A stretch of 64,000 nucleotides of DNA from Pseudoalteromonas carrageenovora IAM 12662 (GCF_900239935.1 NZ_LT965928.1:1865254-1929253); one strand, 5' to 3'. Shown: positions 34,056 through 43,895, counted from the stretch's first letter. The notes: generated from the sequence alone by a model not told the origin. Program-made: numbers and translations.

Positions 34056-34964
34056 CTATTTAAATTTTGTGATTGATTTTTGTAATGATAACAATACCAC
34101 ATGGTACGACACACACGCTTGATTGTTTATAAGCGGATACGCATTACACACCTTTTGCAGAGCCGATTTAGTTAATAACCCTTGGCGTGTATTAGTATGG
34201 TTTTGTGTAGTAGCGCCAATGGCTTTAATTGATTTTATGGCTTTTAAAGGCGTTCGGTAGCAATCGGTATAAACCCATTTTTGCGAGCTATTGATTGCAA
34301 ACCCGGCCTTTTGGACTGATTGGTTTATATAGGTATGTGTATTAAATGAGTTTATATGGCTGCTGTTATCAAGCGCAGTAAAGGCTGTTTTTATTTCATT
34401 AAGTGACCCCGCAACCACAGTGCTTATATAAGCCTTCCCGCCTGGTTTTAAAACACGATAAAGTGATTGTATTAACAATTCAAAATTAGCAGACCACTGC
34501 ACAGCAAAGTTACTAAATATGGCATCTACACTGTTTGCTTGTAGCGGTAGGTTATCCATATCGGCGCAAATACGAGGTGATTTTAACGTGCTACTTTTTA
34601 GCATGTTTAAGCTTAAATCTATGGCCAATACCTGCCCAAACTCATTTTGCAGCGTGTGTGTATTTACAAGCGGGCCAGCCCCTAAATCTACACACAGTTT
34701 GTTTTTATTTTGTGATTTTGCCTTTATTAATTTAAATAAGTCACTTGCAGCCTGTTTTTGTACATTAGCATGGCTATTGTATTGCTCTGCCGCTTTTGAA
34801 AACTTAGTTTGCGCTGCTTTTTTTAGTGACTTATTGGCAGGATGTTTAGTTATACCGATAGCCGTATTTGCAATTGGTTTTATGTTTTGATGTGCTTTAA
34901 GCTCAACTATCTCAGTTTTACACTCAGCTTGCTTTTGTATGTTACTTAATGCGTGTGCAATCAT
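34056..34964 (-). CDS. bioC: Malonyl-ACP O-methyltransferase BioC
   Basis: Methylates malonyl-ACP to start pimelate synthesis. SAM motif V-D-L-G-A-G-P-L-V (about residue 90) and post-I A-I-D-L-S, D-N-L-P-L and F-A-V-Q-W segments fit BioC. At 302 residues it is about 50 longer than usual because of an N-terminal Lys/Ile-rich extension before the standard K-F-S-K-A-A-E-Q-Y-N start. The start ATG overlaps the bioF stop by 4 bp. Confidence 0.88.
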   Translation of the reverse strand: MIAHALSNIQKQAECKTEIVELKAHQNIKPIANTAIGITKHPANKSLKKAAQTKFSKAAEQYNSHANVQKQAASDLFKLIKAKSQNKNKLCVDLGAGPLVNTHTLQNEFGQVLAIDLSLNMLKSSTLKSPRICADMDNLPLQANSVDAIFSNFAVQWSANFELLIQSLYRVLKPGGKAYISTVVAGSLNEIKTAFTALDNSSHINSFNTHTYINQSVQKAGFAINSSQKWVYTDCYRTPLKAIKSIKAIGATTQNHTNTRQGLLTKSALQKVCNAYPLINNQACVSYHVVLLSLQKSITKFK

Positions 34965-36118
34965 GCTATTGCACCTTTTAAATGTTTAATTAGCGTTATT
35001 ATATCGGCTTGTGTATGTGCAGCCGTTAACGTAATTCTTAAGCGAGCGGTATTATGTGCAACCGTTGGTGGGCGAATAGCCGAAAGCCAAACACCGTGCT
35101 TTTTTAATTTCTCAGCGGCTTTTAGAGTTTGCTCAGCGCAGCCAAGTACAATCGGTTGAATTGCCGTGTTTGACTCCATTACCGCAAGGCTATGCGTTTT
35201 AGCAAGCTGTTTAAATAAAGCAATATTGCTATTAAGTTGCTCGCGTTTGTTGGTTGCTGTTTTAATTGTTTTTAAACGAGAAAGCGTAAGGCTTGCCATA
35301 AGCGGCGACATAGCAGTTGAATACGTGTAATCGCGGTTAAATTGCAGCATGTAATTTATGAGCTCTTTACTTGCTAATACACACGCACCGCTACTTGCTA
35401 CGGCTTTTCCAAAAGTAATAACCAGTACTTCGGGAAGCGCTAACCCCTCATCTAATAATACTTCGCAGCTACCTAAGCCCGTTTTACCCAAAGCGCCAAA
35501 GCCGTGTGCGTCGTCTATCATAAGCCATGCATTATGTGCTTTAGCCAAGGCGAGTAACTCTTTTAATGGCGCGGTATCGCCATCCATCGAAAACACCCCT
35601 TCGCTTATAATAAGCTTGTTTTTCGCTTTTGACTTTTCGAGCCGAGAACGTAAATGGTTTAAATCGTTATGATTAAAGCGCACTAATGCGGCGTTAGAGT
35701 GCATTGCACCGTCAATTAAGCTGGCATGATTTAGCTTATCTTGAAAAATAGCACTATTTTGCGCGGCGGTTTTATCTTGAAACAGCGCTTTAATTACACT
35801 GCTGTTTGCACTAAACCCCGAGCTAAACAACATACCTGCACCATAGCCAAATTGCTCACAAAGGTAGTGCTCAAGCTGTTGCTGCTGCGCTTGATACCCT
35901 GTAACTAACGGCGAGCTGTGACTACCCAGTATTTGGCTTTGCTCAAGGTTTAATGCGCAATCGCCAAAGCCTAAGTAATCATTACTCGCAAAGTTGAGGT
36001 AGGTTACGTCATTTATTGTAATGGTGCGGGCTGTAGCGCTTTGCACAGTATGGCGATTACGTAATAACGCATCTTGCTTTCGCGCTTGCAGATGCGTATT
36101 TATAAATTCAAATGGCAT
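34961..36118 (-). CDS. bioF: 8-amino-7-oxononanoate synthase
   Basis: PLP enzyme that condenses pimeloyl-ACP with L-alanine. Motifs S-N-D-Y-L-G-F, G-S-H-S-S-P-L-V-T-G, D-D-A-H-G-F-G and the PLP lysine in T-F-G-K-A-V (near 237) are visible. Length 385 is normal. It lies 10 bp after bioB and overlaps bioC. Confidence 0.96.
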   Translation of the reverse strand: MPFEFINTHLQARKQDALLRNRHTVQSATARTITINDVTYLNFASNDYLGFGDCALNLEQSQILGSHSSPLVTGYQAQQQQLEHYLCEQFGYGAGMLFSSGFSANSSVIKALFQDKTAAQNSAIFQDKLNHASLIDGAMHSNAALVRFNHNDLNHLRSRLEKSKAKNKLIISEGVFSMDGDTAPLKELLALAKAHNAWLMIDDAHGFGALGKTGLGSCEVLLDEGLALPEVLVITFGKAVASSGACVLASKELINYMLQFNRDYTYSTAMSPLMASLTLSRLKTIKTATNKREQLNSNIALFKQLAKTHSLAVMESNTAIQPIVLGCAEQTLKAAEKLKKHGVWLSAIRPPTVAHNTARLRITLTAAHTQADIITLIKHLKGAIA

Positions 36119-36128
36119 ACGTTTAAAC

Positions 36129-37169
36129 TTAAGCTTCGTAAAATAGTTCTGACGTTGCTTTATCAGCCACTTGCGATGAAAGCGACGCTGCTACTGCTTC
36201 GTCTGAGTAATCTTCGCGAGTTTCTGGGTTCATGCCTAATTTTTTAATGAGGTTCATGTCGGCATCGGCTTCTGGGTTTTCGGTTGTTAGAAGCTTATCA
36301 CCATAAAAGATTGAGTTAGCGCCTGCAAAAAAGCACATTGATTGCATTTGCTCGTTCATGGCGTTGCGCCCTGCCGATAAACGTACATAGCTGTGTGGCA
36401 TCATAATGCGGGCTGTGGCTATGGTGCGTATAAATTCAAAGTGATCTAAATCGTCAACGTTTTCAAGGGGTGTGCCTTTTACTTTAACCAGCATATTAAT
36501 GGGTACGCTTTCGGGTTGTTGTGGCAAGTTAGCTAATTGCATTAACAAACCAAAACGGTCGCTTGCTTGCTCGCCCATACCCACTATACCGCCTGAGCAC
36601 ACTTTCATGCCTGCATCACGTACGTGATCTATGGTGTTTAATCTGTCTTGAAAAGTGCGAGTTGATATAATTTGCTCGTAGTATTCTGGTGAGGTATCAA
36701 GGTTATGGTTGTAGTAATCAAGCCCTGCACTGCTTAGTTCATGGGCTTTTTCGTTACTAAGTTTACCAAGCGTCATACAGGTTTCTAGGCCAAGCTCTTT
36801 TACTTCTTTAACCATTTGCGAAATGTACGGCATGTCTCTGTCTTTTGGATCTGACCAAGCGGCACCCATACAAAAACGTGTAGCGCCTTTTTGTTTAGCA
36901 AGGCGTGCTTGCTCTACTACTTTTTCTACTTCTATTAGGCGTTCGCGTTCTAGGTCGGTTTTATAATGCCCTGATTGAGGGCAATATTTACAGTCTTCTG
37001 GGCAAGCGCCTGTTTTAATTGATAACAAAGTAGATATTTGTACTTCGTTAGGATTAAAATTAGCACGGTGAACCGACGCCGCTTTAAAGAGTAAATCATT
37101 AAACGGCATTTCAAATAATGCTTTAACTTGTGCGTGGGTCCAATCGTGGCGAACAGGTGCAAATTCCAT
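36129..37169 (-). CDS. bioB: Biotin synthase
   Basis: Radical SAM enzyme inserting sulfur into dethiobiotin. The C-x3-C-x2-C motif (C56, C60, C63, in [10 protein letters not shown]) binds the [4Fe-4S] cluster; N-H-N-L-D-T and R-L-S-A-G-R-N (contains the Arg of the second cluster) are present. 346 residues, standard. First gene of bioBFCD, divergent from bioA across a 92-bp regulatory gap. Confidence 0.97.
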   Translation of the reverse strand: MEFAPVRHDWTHAQVKALFEMPFNDLLFKAASVHRANFNPNEVQISTLLSIKTGACPEDCKYCPQSGHYKTDLERERLIEVEKVVEQARLAKQKGATRFCMGAAWSDPKDRDMPYISQMVKEVKELGLETCMTLGKLSNEKAHELSSAGLDYYNHNLDTSPEYYEQIISTRTFQDRLNTIDHVRDAGMKVCSGGIVGMGEQASDRFGLLMQLANLPQQPESVPINMLVKVKGTPLENVDDLDHFEFIRTIATARIMMPHSYVRLSAGRNAMNEQMQSMCFFAGANSIFYGDKLLTTENPEADADMNLIKKLGMNPETREDYSDEAVAASLSSQVADKATSELFYEA

Positions 37170-37227
37170 AGTAGTCTCATATTTTTCTCAGTGGTGATGT
37201 TGGCTTAGTCTACGTCTTGAAGTACCA

Positions 37228-37261
37228 TTGTCAACGAAGCCCACCAAGTTAAAGTTTACAT
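37228..37261. promoter_or_regulatory. BirA-type operator between bioB and bioA
   Basis: The half-sites TTGTCAACG (37228-37236) and AGTTTACAT (37253-37261) are 16 bp apart, the same spacing as in the E. coli bio operator (TTGTAAACC-N16-GGTTTACAA), with three to four differences. It ends at the base before the bioA ATG, so bound BirA-biotinyl-AMP could block both divergent promoters. Confidence 0.72.
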
Positions 37262-38563
37262 ATGAACAAAAAACAAACGATTGACCTTGATTTTGATCGT
37301 GAGCACATTTGGCACCCATATACGTCTATGACTCAGCCAATTCCGGTTTACCCTGTTACCCATGCAAATCATAATTTAATTCACCTAGAAACCGGCGAGC
37401 AACTTATAGATGGCATGGCCTCATGGTGGAGCGCCATTCATGGCTATAATCACCCTACTTTAAACGCTGCCATGGTTGAGCAAATAAATAGCATGAGCCA
37501 CATAATGTTTGGTGGCATTACCCATAACAGCGCGGTTGAGCTATGTAAAAAGCTTGTTGCTATTACCCCTGAAAGTTTAACTAAAGTGTTTTTAGCCGAT
37601 AGCGGCTCGGTAAGTGTAGAAGTGGCCATAAAAATGGCCCTGCAATATTGGCTTAGCCAAGGCATTACCACTAAACAAAAACTAATGACGCCTTATAAGG
37701 GTTACCATGGCGACACGTTTGCTGCCATGAGCGTATGCGACCCCGTTAACTCCATGCACAGTTTATACAGCGGCTTTTTACCCGAGCATATATTTGTACC
37801 TGCGCCAGTGAGTCAATTTGGTAGCAAATTTAACCAAGCAGAAGCTCAAACGCTTGAGCAATACTTTAAAGCACACCACAACCAAGTAGCCGCTTTTATT
37901 ATTGAGCCCATAGTGCAAAACGCGGGTGGTATGAACTTTTATCACCCCGATTACTTAGCCTGCGTACGTAAACTTTGTAGCCGTTATAATATACTGCTGA
38001 TTTGCGACGAAATTGCCACAGGATTTGGCCGCACGGGTAAATTATTTGCTGTTGAGCACGCTGACATTGAGCCCGACATTTTATGTATTGGTAAAGCTCT
38101 TACCGGTGGCTCAATGACACTTTCAGCAACTCTTACCAGCGAAAAAATAGCAACGGGTATTAGTGAAGGCGAAGCCGGCGTTTTGATGCACGGACCTACA
38201 TTTATGGGTAACCCACTCGCCTGTGCAGTGGCGTGCGCGAGTATAGATTTACTACTAAATCAAAACTGGCAACAACGTATTAGCGATATAAACAGACAAT
38301 TACAACAACTTAATAAGTGCCGTGAACTTGATGATGTAGCTGATGTGCGTACATTAGGCGCAATAGGTGTAGTAGAGCTAACCGAAGCTGCGGGCAGCGT
38401 TGATATAGCTAAAATTCAAGCCTACTTTGTTGAGCAAGGCGTATGGATTCGCCCCTTTGGTAAACTTATTTACCTTATGCCTGCGTATATAAGTGATGAC
38501 ACCAGTATAAAAACACTGTGTGATGCTATTTATAATGCAATTAAAGGTAAACATTACGCTTAA
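37262..38563 (+). CDS. bioA: Adenosylmethionine-8-amino-7-oxononanoate aminotransferase
   Basis: Makes 7,8-diaminopelargonic acid using SAM as amino donor. Class III aminotransferase motifs: H-I-W-H-P-Y-T-S-M, D-G-M-A-S-W-W, Y-H-G-D-T, D-E-I-A-T-G-F-G and the PLP lysine in G-K-A-L-T-G-G (near 278). 433 residues. Divergent from bioB. Confidence 0.96.
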   Translation: MNKKQTIDLDFDREHIWHPYTSMTQPIPVYPVTHANHNLIHLETGEQLIDGMASWWSAIHGYNHPTLNAAMVEQINSMSHIMFGGITHNSAVELCKKLVAITPESLTKVFLADSGSVSVEVAIKMALQYWLSQGITTKQKLMTPYKGYHGDTFAAMSVCDPVNSMHSLYSGFLPEHIFVPAPVSQFGSKFNQAEAQTLEQYFKAHHNQVAAFIIEPIVQNAGGMNFYHPDYLACVRKLCSRYNILLICDEIATGFGRTGKLFAVEHADIEPDILCIGKALTGGSMTLSATLTSEKIATGISEGEAGVLMHGPTFMGNPLACAVACASIDLLLNQNWQQRISDINRQLQQLNKCRELDDVADVRTLGAIGVVELTEAAGSVDIAKIQAYFVEQGVWIRPFGKLIYLMPAYISDDTSIKTLCDAIYNAIKGKHYA

Positions 38564-38675
38564 TTACTGCGCTTGTTAAACTTTAAACTGTGTTTACTCG
38601 TAACTTAGCGCTGTATTTAGTGTTTTTATCTATTTAGCCAGTTTGTGGTTATTGATCTCGCTGATCAATACGGAT

Positions 38676-38692
38676 ATGATAATGTCTATCAT
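38676..38692. promoter_or_regulatory. Fur-like box upstream of iron ABC operon
   Basis: ATGATA-ATGTC-TATCAT is a 6-5-6 palindrome, 30 bp before the first gene. The same core with N5 recurs before the manganese transporter gene at 62282. It fits the Fur consensus core (GATAATGATAATCATTATC) moderately well. Confidence 0.6.
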
Positions 38693-38721
38693 TTACAATT
38701 ACCTTTATGGACTCTTCTGCA

Positions 38722-39534
38722 ATGAATTTATTATTTAAACCAGCTAAAACCTTAGGTGCAAGCCTTTTACTTGCTTCAGCTTTTATGGCACAGCCAGTAC
38801 TTGCTAATGGCCCAATTGGTGAGCATGTAAATCACCTTCAAGCTAACCTAAAAAGTTACGCTGAAGAAGTTGAATGGATGGTAGGTAAAGTGGATACCAT
38901 GGTAAGCGACTACGATAAAAAAGGCGCTAAAGCGGTTAAAACTGATGATTTAATTGAATACTGGGAGTCTGTTAAGTTCCACAGCGCAATTGAAACAAAC
39001 TACGCACCTGTTTACGCATCTATTTGGCAAGGTATATATGGCGTAAAAATGGCCATCGAAAATGGTAAACCAGCTGCAGAAGTACGCAAAGAGCAAGAAG
39101 CAATGAACATAGCCTTGTGGCAAGGCCTTGGTGCTGTTAAGCTTGCCGCAAAATTCCAGCAAAAAGGCTTGTTAGAAAGCGTTAAAGCAACGGCTACAGA
39201 AGAAATGACACAAAGCGCAACAATTGATGAAATTAAGCACAAGCTAGACCGAGTAGTCGCTAAATTTGCTGAACGTCTACAAGACGAAGCCACCGACATT
39301 GTTCACGATACTTACCTACACCTATTTGAAGGCGTAGAAGGTACGCTTATCGAACAAGATGCCAACTTAGTTGAAGTGCTGGAAAAAGACTTTAACGTAA
39401 CACTGCCACAAGCAATTAAAAATGGTAAAAGCGTAGATGACGTACGCAATGTGGTAAGTGGTATGCAAACCAAATTAGACCGCGCTAAAACGCTTATAGA
39501 AAAAGCAGAGAAGTCGCGTAAGGATGTATTTTAA
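38722..39534 (+). CDS. Helical periplasmic protein of the iron ABC operon, unknown
   Basis: About 270 residues with a signal peptide (cleavage near V-L-A-N, residue 28), then an all-helical domain rich in Lys/Glu/Ala with repeated patterns of W-M-V-G-K-V, Y-W-E-S-V and L-F-E-G-V-E-G. Its pairs of acidic helices slightly recall the periplasmic part of FTR1-type iron permeases or imelysin, but I cannot assign a family. It is the first gene of the operon, directly before (0 bp) the ferric SBP gene, and behind a Fur-like box. The ATG at 38722 begins the signal peptide; an ATG at 38707 adds five residues. A role in iron capture or delivery is inferred from context. Confidence 0.72.
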   Translation: MNLLFKPAKTLGASLLLASAFMAQPVLANGPIGEHVNHLQANLKSYAEEVEWMVGKVDTMVSDYDKKGAKAVKTDDLIEYWESVKFHSAIETNYAPVYASIWQGIYGVKMAIENGKPAAEVRKEQEAMNIALWQGLGAVKLAAKFQQKGLLESVKATATEEMTQSATIDEIKHKLDRVVAKFAERLQDEATDIVHDTYLHLFEGVEGTLIEQDANLVEVLEKDFNVTLPQAIKNGKSVDDVRNVVSGMQTKLDRAKTLIEKAEKSRKDVF

Positions 39535-40575
39535 GTGAAGCGTAGGACCTTTATACAAGGCCTAGCTGCGTTAGGGGTTGTTGGCTCATTGCCACTTCCT
39601 CTTTCTCGCGCACTAGCTGCCAATATAGCAAACCCTGTTTCTGTTGATGATTTACCAAAGCTTAAAGGTGAGCTCACCTTATATTTAGGCCGTGGTGAAG
39701 GCGGTTTATACGAAAACGTATTACAAGCTATTCAAAAAAGAAATCCAGACTTTAAGTTAGGCATACGCCGAGGTCCAACTGCTGCACTCGCTAATACCAT
39801 TGTTGCCGAAGCTAAAGCCGGCGTTAAACGCGCTGATATATTTTGGGCTGTAGATTCTGGTGCTATTGGTTTAGTAACCGACGCTGGGCTTGCTCAAAAA
39901 ATTCCTACTGATTTATCTGAGCAGTTACAGCCGCAATTTAGATACAAAGAATGGGCTCCTGTAACTGGGCGCATTAGAACATTGCCTTACAACACCTCTC
40001 GCTTAACGAAAGATCAAATTCCTACAAGTATTATGGAAATTGCCGATAGCGATTTAAGCATTGGCTGGGCGCCGGCTTATGCGTCTTTTCAATCGTTTGT
40101 GACCGCAATGAGAATTTTAGAAGGCGATCACAAAACCGCTAAATGGCTTAAAAAAGTTCAAAAGCGCTCTAAAACCTACGCCGGTGAACTGGGTGTAGTT
40201 ATGGGTGTTGAACGCGGTGAAGTAGATATTGGCTTTGCTAATCACTATTACACCCTTCGCCTTAAATCAGGCAAACCGAATGCAAAACTCGATTTAGCCT
40301 TTACTCAAAATGATGCAGGATGTTTAGTTAATGCATCGGGCGTACTTGCACTAAACGACGACCCACTTGCTACTAACTTTATGCGTTATTTACTTAGTAA
40401 AGAAGTACAAGGTTATTTAGCAACTGAAGCGTACGAAATTCCGCTTATAAATAACATTAGTCAACCCGATGGATTACCATCGCTCGCTAATATTTCACCG
40501 CCGAAGATAGATTTAACCCAATTGGCAGATTTACGACCTACCATCGATTTGATGAGAAATAACGGCGTTTTATAA
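39535..40575 (+). CDS. Ferric-iron ABC transporter substrate-binding protein (FbpA-like)
   Basis: Binds Fe(III) in the periplasm and passes it to the permease. Twin-arginine style signal (K-R-R-T-F-I-Q-G-L, cleavage near residue 29), then the FbpA-like core LTLYLGRGEGGLYENVLQAI, and a C-terminal segment with F-M-R-Y-L-L-S-K-E-V-Q. Starts with GTG directly after the previous stop codon; its stop overlaps the permease ATG by one base. Confidence 0.9.
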   Translation: MKRRTFIQGLAALGVVGSLPLPLSRALAANIANPVSVDDLPKLKGELTLYLGRGEGGLYENVLQAIQKRNPDFKLGIRRGPTAALANTIVAEAKAGVKRADIFWAVDSGAIGLVTDAGLAQKIPTDLSEQLQPQFRYKEWAPVTGRIRTLPYNTSRLTKDQIPTSIMEIADSDLSIGWAPAYASFQSFVTAMRILEGDHKTAKWLKKVQKRSKTYAGELGVVMGVERGEVDIGFANHYYTLRLKSGKPNAKLDLAFTQNDAGCLVNASGVLALNDDPLATNFMRYLLSKEVQGYLATEAYEIPLINNISQPDGLPSLANISPPKIDLTQLADLRPTIDLMRNNGVL

Positions 40576-42074
40576 TGCGACTACCCGCTTCTTACCCAAT
40601 GGCGCTGCTTGCAGCGCTCATTACGCTTACCCCTGTTTTTATATTAATGGTACTTGCAAGCGATGCTAGTACCGTTTTTGATAGCCATAATTTAAAAATT
40701 TTAGGAAACACCCTATCGTTAATGGGCTTAACTGTTTTAGGTTCTATTTTAATTGGTGTGCCTTTAGCTTTTATTAGTGCCTATGTGCACTTGCCCTTTA
40801 AAAAATTATGGCTGGTATTTTTTGCAGCGCCACTTGCTGTACCCAGCTATATAGGTGCATTTACCCTGTATGCGGCCTTTGGCCCTGGCGGCGAAATTAA
40901 TACAGTGACTGGCATAGAAACCCCTTCTATGTATGGCTTAACTGGCGCTGCCATTGTAATGACTTTGTATACCTTCCCTTTTGTAATGATGACCACCCGC
41001 TCATCGCTTTTAAGCTTAGATGCCAGCATGGTCAACGCAGCGCGTACTTTAGGTATGTCGATGACACAAAGCGTGTTTAAAGTAATATTACCGCGTGTAG
41101 TTAATGGTATTGCGGCAGGTTCTTTATTAGTTGCGCTTTACACCCTCTCTGATTTTGGTACTCCGGCGATGATGCGCCTAGATACCTTTACCCGCGTTAT
41201 ATACGTAGAATACAACGCCTTTGCGTTAGGCCGAGCAGCAATGCTTTCGCTGCAGCTAATGGTTATTGTTGGCTTTTTATTATTAATAGAATCACAAATA
41301 AAAACAGCCAGTGAAAAACAAGGTCGTCCGCTAATTTTATTTCCTAACAAGTGGCAGTTAAGCGCTATGTTTGTTGCCTTTGCGCCGGTGTTATTGTTAG
41401 CCATTGGTTTGCCTCTAGCCATTTTTACACTGTGGTTAGGGCGTGATGGTTTTAGCTCGTTCGATTTTAATATTGCTTGGAACTCAGCTTATGCATCAGC
41501 AATTGCCGCTGTGGTTGCCGTAATTGTAGCCGTGCCAGTTGCTCATGCTGCCCTTAGTGGCAAAGCCGGTAAAGTAATGGAGCGCGTGACTTATTTTGGT
41601 TTTGGTATTCCTGGTATAGTAATGGGTACTGCTTTGGTTTATGGCGGCTTACAACTACCGTTTTTATATCAAACGTTAGGGCTTTTAATTATTGCATATA
41701 TGCTGCGTTTTTTACCGCTTGCGGTAGGCTCTGTTCGTACTAGCACAGAACACTTAGATCCTAGTTTAATTAAATCTGCCAGAGTACTAGGCGCAAGCCC
41801 ACGTGAAGCCTTTACGCGTATTACATTACCGCTGACTATGCGCGGAATAATAGCAGGTGCAGCACTTGTGTTTTTAGAGTCTATGCGTGAACTTGAAGCC
41901 ACTCTTTTACTTGGCCCTACAGGCTTTGAAACACTTTCAACCTACTTATGGCGTGTTTACGAAGCTGGTTATTTTGGCCGCGCTGCAATACCTGGTTTAT
42001 TGTTAGTAGTGATTTCTGCGTGCGCGTTAGCTATTATGCTCACTGGCGAAAAACGCAATCAGTTAGAACATTAA
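40575..42074 (+). CDS. Ferric-iron ABC transporter permease (FbpB-like)
   Basis: A 499-residue permease with twelve helices in two halves, each carrying the EAA-like motif (A-A-R-T-L-G-M-S near 156 and S-A-R-V-L-G-A-S near 400). The fused two-half structure is typical of FbpB/SfuB iron permeases. The first base overlaps the last base of the SBP stop (TAATG). Confidence 0.93.
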   Translation: MRLPASYPMALLAALITLTPVFILMVLASDASTVFDSHNLKILGNTLSLMGLTVLGSILIGVPLAFISAYVHLPFKKLWLVFFAAPLAVPSYIGAFTLYAAFGPGGEINTVTGIETPSMYGLTGAAIVMTLYTFPFVMMTTRSSLLSLDASMVNAARTLGMSMTQSVFKVILPRVVNGIAAGSLLVALYTLSDFGTPAMMRLDTFTRVIYVEYNAFALGRAAMLSLQLMVIVGFLLLIESQIKTASEKQGRPLILFPNKWQLSAMFVAFAPVLLLAIGLPLAIFTLWLGRDGFSSFDFNIAWNSAYASAIAAVVAVIVAVPVAHAALSGKAGKVMERVTYFGFGIPGIVMGTALVYGGLQLPFLYQTLGLLIIAYMLRFLPLAVGSVRTSTEHLDPSLIKSARVLGASPREAFTRITLPLTMRGIIAGAALVFLESMRELEATLLLGPTGFETLSTYLWRVYEAGYFGRAAIPGLLLVVISACALAIMLTGEKRNQLEH

Positions 42075-42087
42075 GGATTTAATAACA

Positions 42088-43104
42088 ATGCTATCTGTAA
42101 GTCAGTTGTCTATAGATTATGGCAGTAACCGTGTAGTCAGCGATTTAAATCTATCGCTTGAACAAAGTGAAATCCTTATGCTTGTCGGCCCTACAGGCTG
42201 TGGTAAGAGCACAATTTTACAAGCACTTGCTGGGCTTTTACCTATCAGCGAAGGCGAAATAAACGTCGGTAAATGGCGTGCTACGCCTAAATTAACGGTA
42301 CCACCTGAGAAACGCAGTGTTGGTATGGTGTTTCAAGACTTTGCATTATTCCCGCATTTAACAGTTGAGCAAAACATTTGCTTTAGATTAAAAAATACAG
42401 CGCCTGCAGAGCGCTGGATAAAACTATTGGGTCTTGACGAATTTAGAAATAAAAAACCTGCTACGCTTTCAGGCGGTCAAAAGCAGCGTGTTGCCCTAGC
42501 CCGAACTCTTGCACACGAGCCAGACTTTGTTTTACTTGATGAGCCATTGTCTAACCTAGATGCTGCACTAAAAGATATGCTGCGCTGGGATATTAGAAAC
42601 GCACTTAAAGATGCCGGTGTTCCTGCCATTTGGGTAACGCACGATCAAGAAGAAGCGCTTTCTGTTGGTGATCGTGTTGGTGTTTTAAAAGCGGGTAAAA
42701 TTCAGCAAATAGATACACCAGAGCGCTGCTTTAGTATTCCTAACAATCGTTTTGTTGCTCGTTTTTTAGGTGAAGCTAGCTTTATTGCCGGTAAATTTGA
42801 AAACGGACAAGCTACTACTGCTATAGGTAACGCACCAGCTCAAGGCGTTGACTGTGAAAGCGGCGATGTTGATGTACTGCTTCGCCCTGATGACGTATTA
42901 CTTGTCCAAAGTAGTGTTGGTAATAATGGTGAAGTTGTATGGGTACGCTTTGAAGGTGGCAGCCGCTTGTGCGCTGTAAAACTTGCGTGCTTTACTGTTG
43001 TAACCAGCCGTGTTAGCCATGAGGTTGTAGTAAACCCAGGCGATGAAGTACATGTATCACTAAGTACATCACACCCACTTGCGGTTTATACAAAAGCTAA
43101 CTAG
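42088..43104 (+). CDS. Ferric-iron ABC transporter ATP-binding protein (FbpC-like)
   Basis: ATPase with Walker A GPTGCGKST (34-42), signature L-S-G-G-Q-K-Q-R, Walker B F-V-L-L-D-E-P and H-loop V-T-H-D. A C-terminal TOBE-like domain (about 240-330, V-L-L-R-P-D-D-V) is present. 338 residues, typical. Last gene of the four-gene iron operon, followed by a terminator. Confidence 0.95.
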   Translation: MLSVSQLSIDYGSNRVVSDLNLSLEQSEILMLVGPTGCGKSTILQALAGLLPISEGEINVGKWRATPKLTVPPEKRSVGMVFQDFALFPHLTVEQNICFRLKNTAPAERWIKLLGLDEFRNKKPATLSGGQKQRVALARTLAHEPDFVLLDEPLSNLDAALKDMLRWDIRNALKDAGVPAIWVTHDQEEALSVGDRVGVLKAGKIQQIDTPERCFSIPNNRFVARFLGEASFIAGKFENGQATTAIGNAPAQGVDCESGDVDVLLRPDDVLLVQSSVGNNGEVVWVRFEGGSRLCAVKLACFTVVTSRVSHEVVVNPGDEVHVSLSTSHPLAVYTKAN

Positions 43105-43118
43105 TAGCGCTTAATAAC

Positions 43119-43148
43119 TAAAAAAGCCCATATGTATGGGCTTTTTAA
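43119..43148 (+). terminator. Rho-independent terminator
   Basis: AAAAAGCCCATA pairs with TATGGGCTTTTT around a short loop, 15 bp after the iron ABC operon. Confidence 0.85.
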
Positions 43149-43167
43149 ATTAAAACGTTAACGCAAA

Positions 43168-43602
43168 TCACCACTCAAACATGTACGCCATTTTACTTAT
43201 GGTTTTAAGCGGCACATTATGTGAGTTACGCTTAGCGTATAAATGCTGCATAGATTTGTCTTTTACTTCACCTACAATCACTTCTTTTACTTGATATCCT
43301 AAAGCAACAGCAGCTTGTGAATACGCGATAAATTCCCACTTTTTAATATTAGTGTTATCAACTATGACTAATGGAATATTTTGTGCGAGTGCATTAATAA
43401 AACGAGCCAAGTTTAAATTATGGTATTGCGAGAGCCTAAATTTATCGAAGTGGTATTCGCCTTGCTCATTTATGAAGTAGTCGTCGGTTGAACAAATTAG
43501 ATATTGGCTTTCGTCAACACCACCTAGTTCGTCTGCAAGGTTTTGCGCGTAATAAGACTTACCGCTTCCTGGTAGTCCTCGTAAAATAAAAACTTGTTTC
43601 AT
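43168..43602 (-). CDS. P-loop kinase-like ATP-binding protein (PNK/N4BP2-like)
   Basis: A 144-residue single-domain protein with Walker A G-L-P-G-S-G-K-S (residues 9-16), V-I-V-D-N-T-N-I-K as a Walker B/substrate strand (near 80) and R-N-S-H-N-V-P near the end. The D-N-T-N pattern is typical of polynucleotide-kinase-like P-loop proteins of the N4BP2 type, which phosphorylate nucleic acids or small molecules. Substrate unknown. Single gene, convergent with the iron operon. Confidence 0.85.
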   Translation of the reverse strand: MKQVFILRGLPGSGKSYYAQNLADELGGVDESQYLICSTDDYFINEQGEYHFDKFRLSQYHNLNLARFINALAQNIPLVIVDNTNIKKWEFIAYSQAAVALGYQVKEVIVGEVKDKSMQHLYAKRNSHNVPLKTISKMAYMFEW

Positions 43603-43895
43603 GGCATCCGTTTCTAAGTAAAAGGCAACGTTAAAGAGTTTAAAAACTTATAATGCCACAAAATCGTTAAATTTCAGAGCATCAAATTACAAACTTGATC
43701 ATTTTTGCTTTAAAAATGGCTAAAAATAAAGCGCATTGATAAAAACTTTTAAAGAGTTGCCCACAATAGTTTTTTTATTTGAGTTAACTAGGTAAGATAC
43801 AGAGTTCAAGTGCAGCAACGTTTATGCAATTAATGCCAATGTGCTGCGCACAGTTAAATAAATAAAGTTAGGCAACTTATATCATTGGAGTGAAG

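Noticed and set aside
34519..34890. 123-aa plus-strand open frame inside bioC
   Set aside because: Antisense shadow of a well-supported methyltransferase gene.
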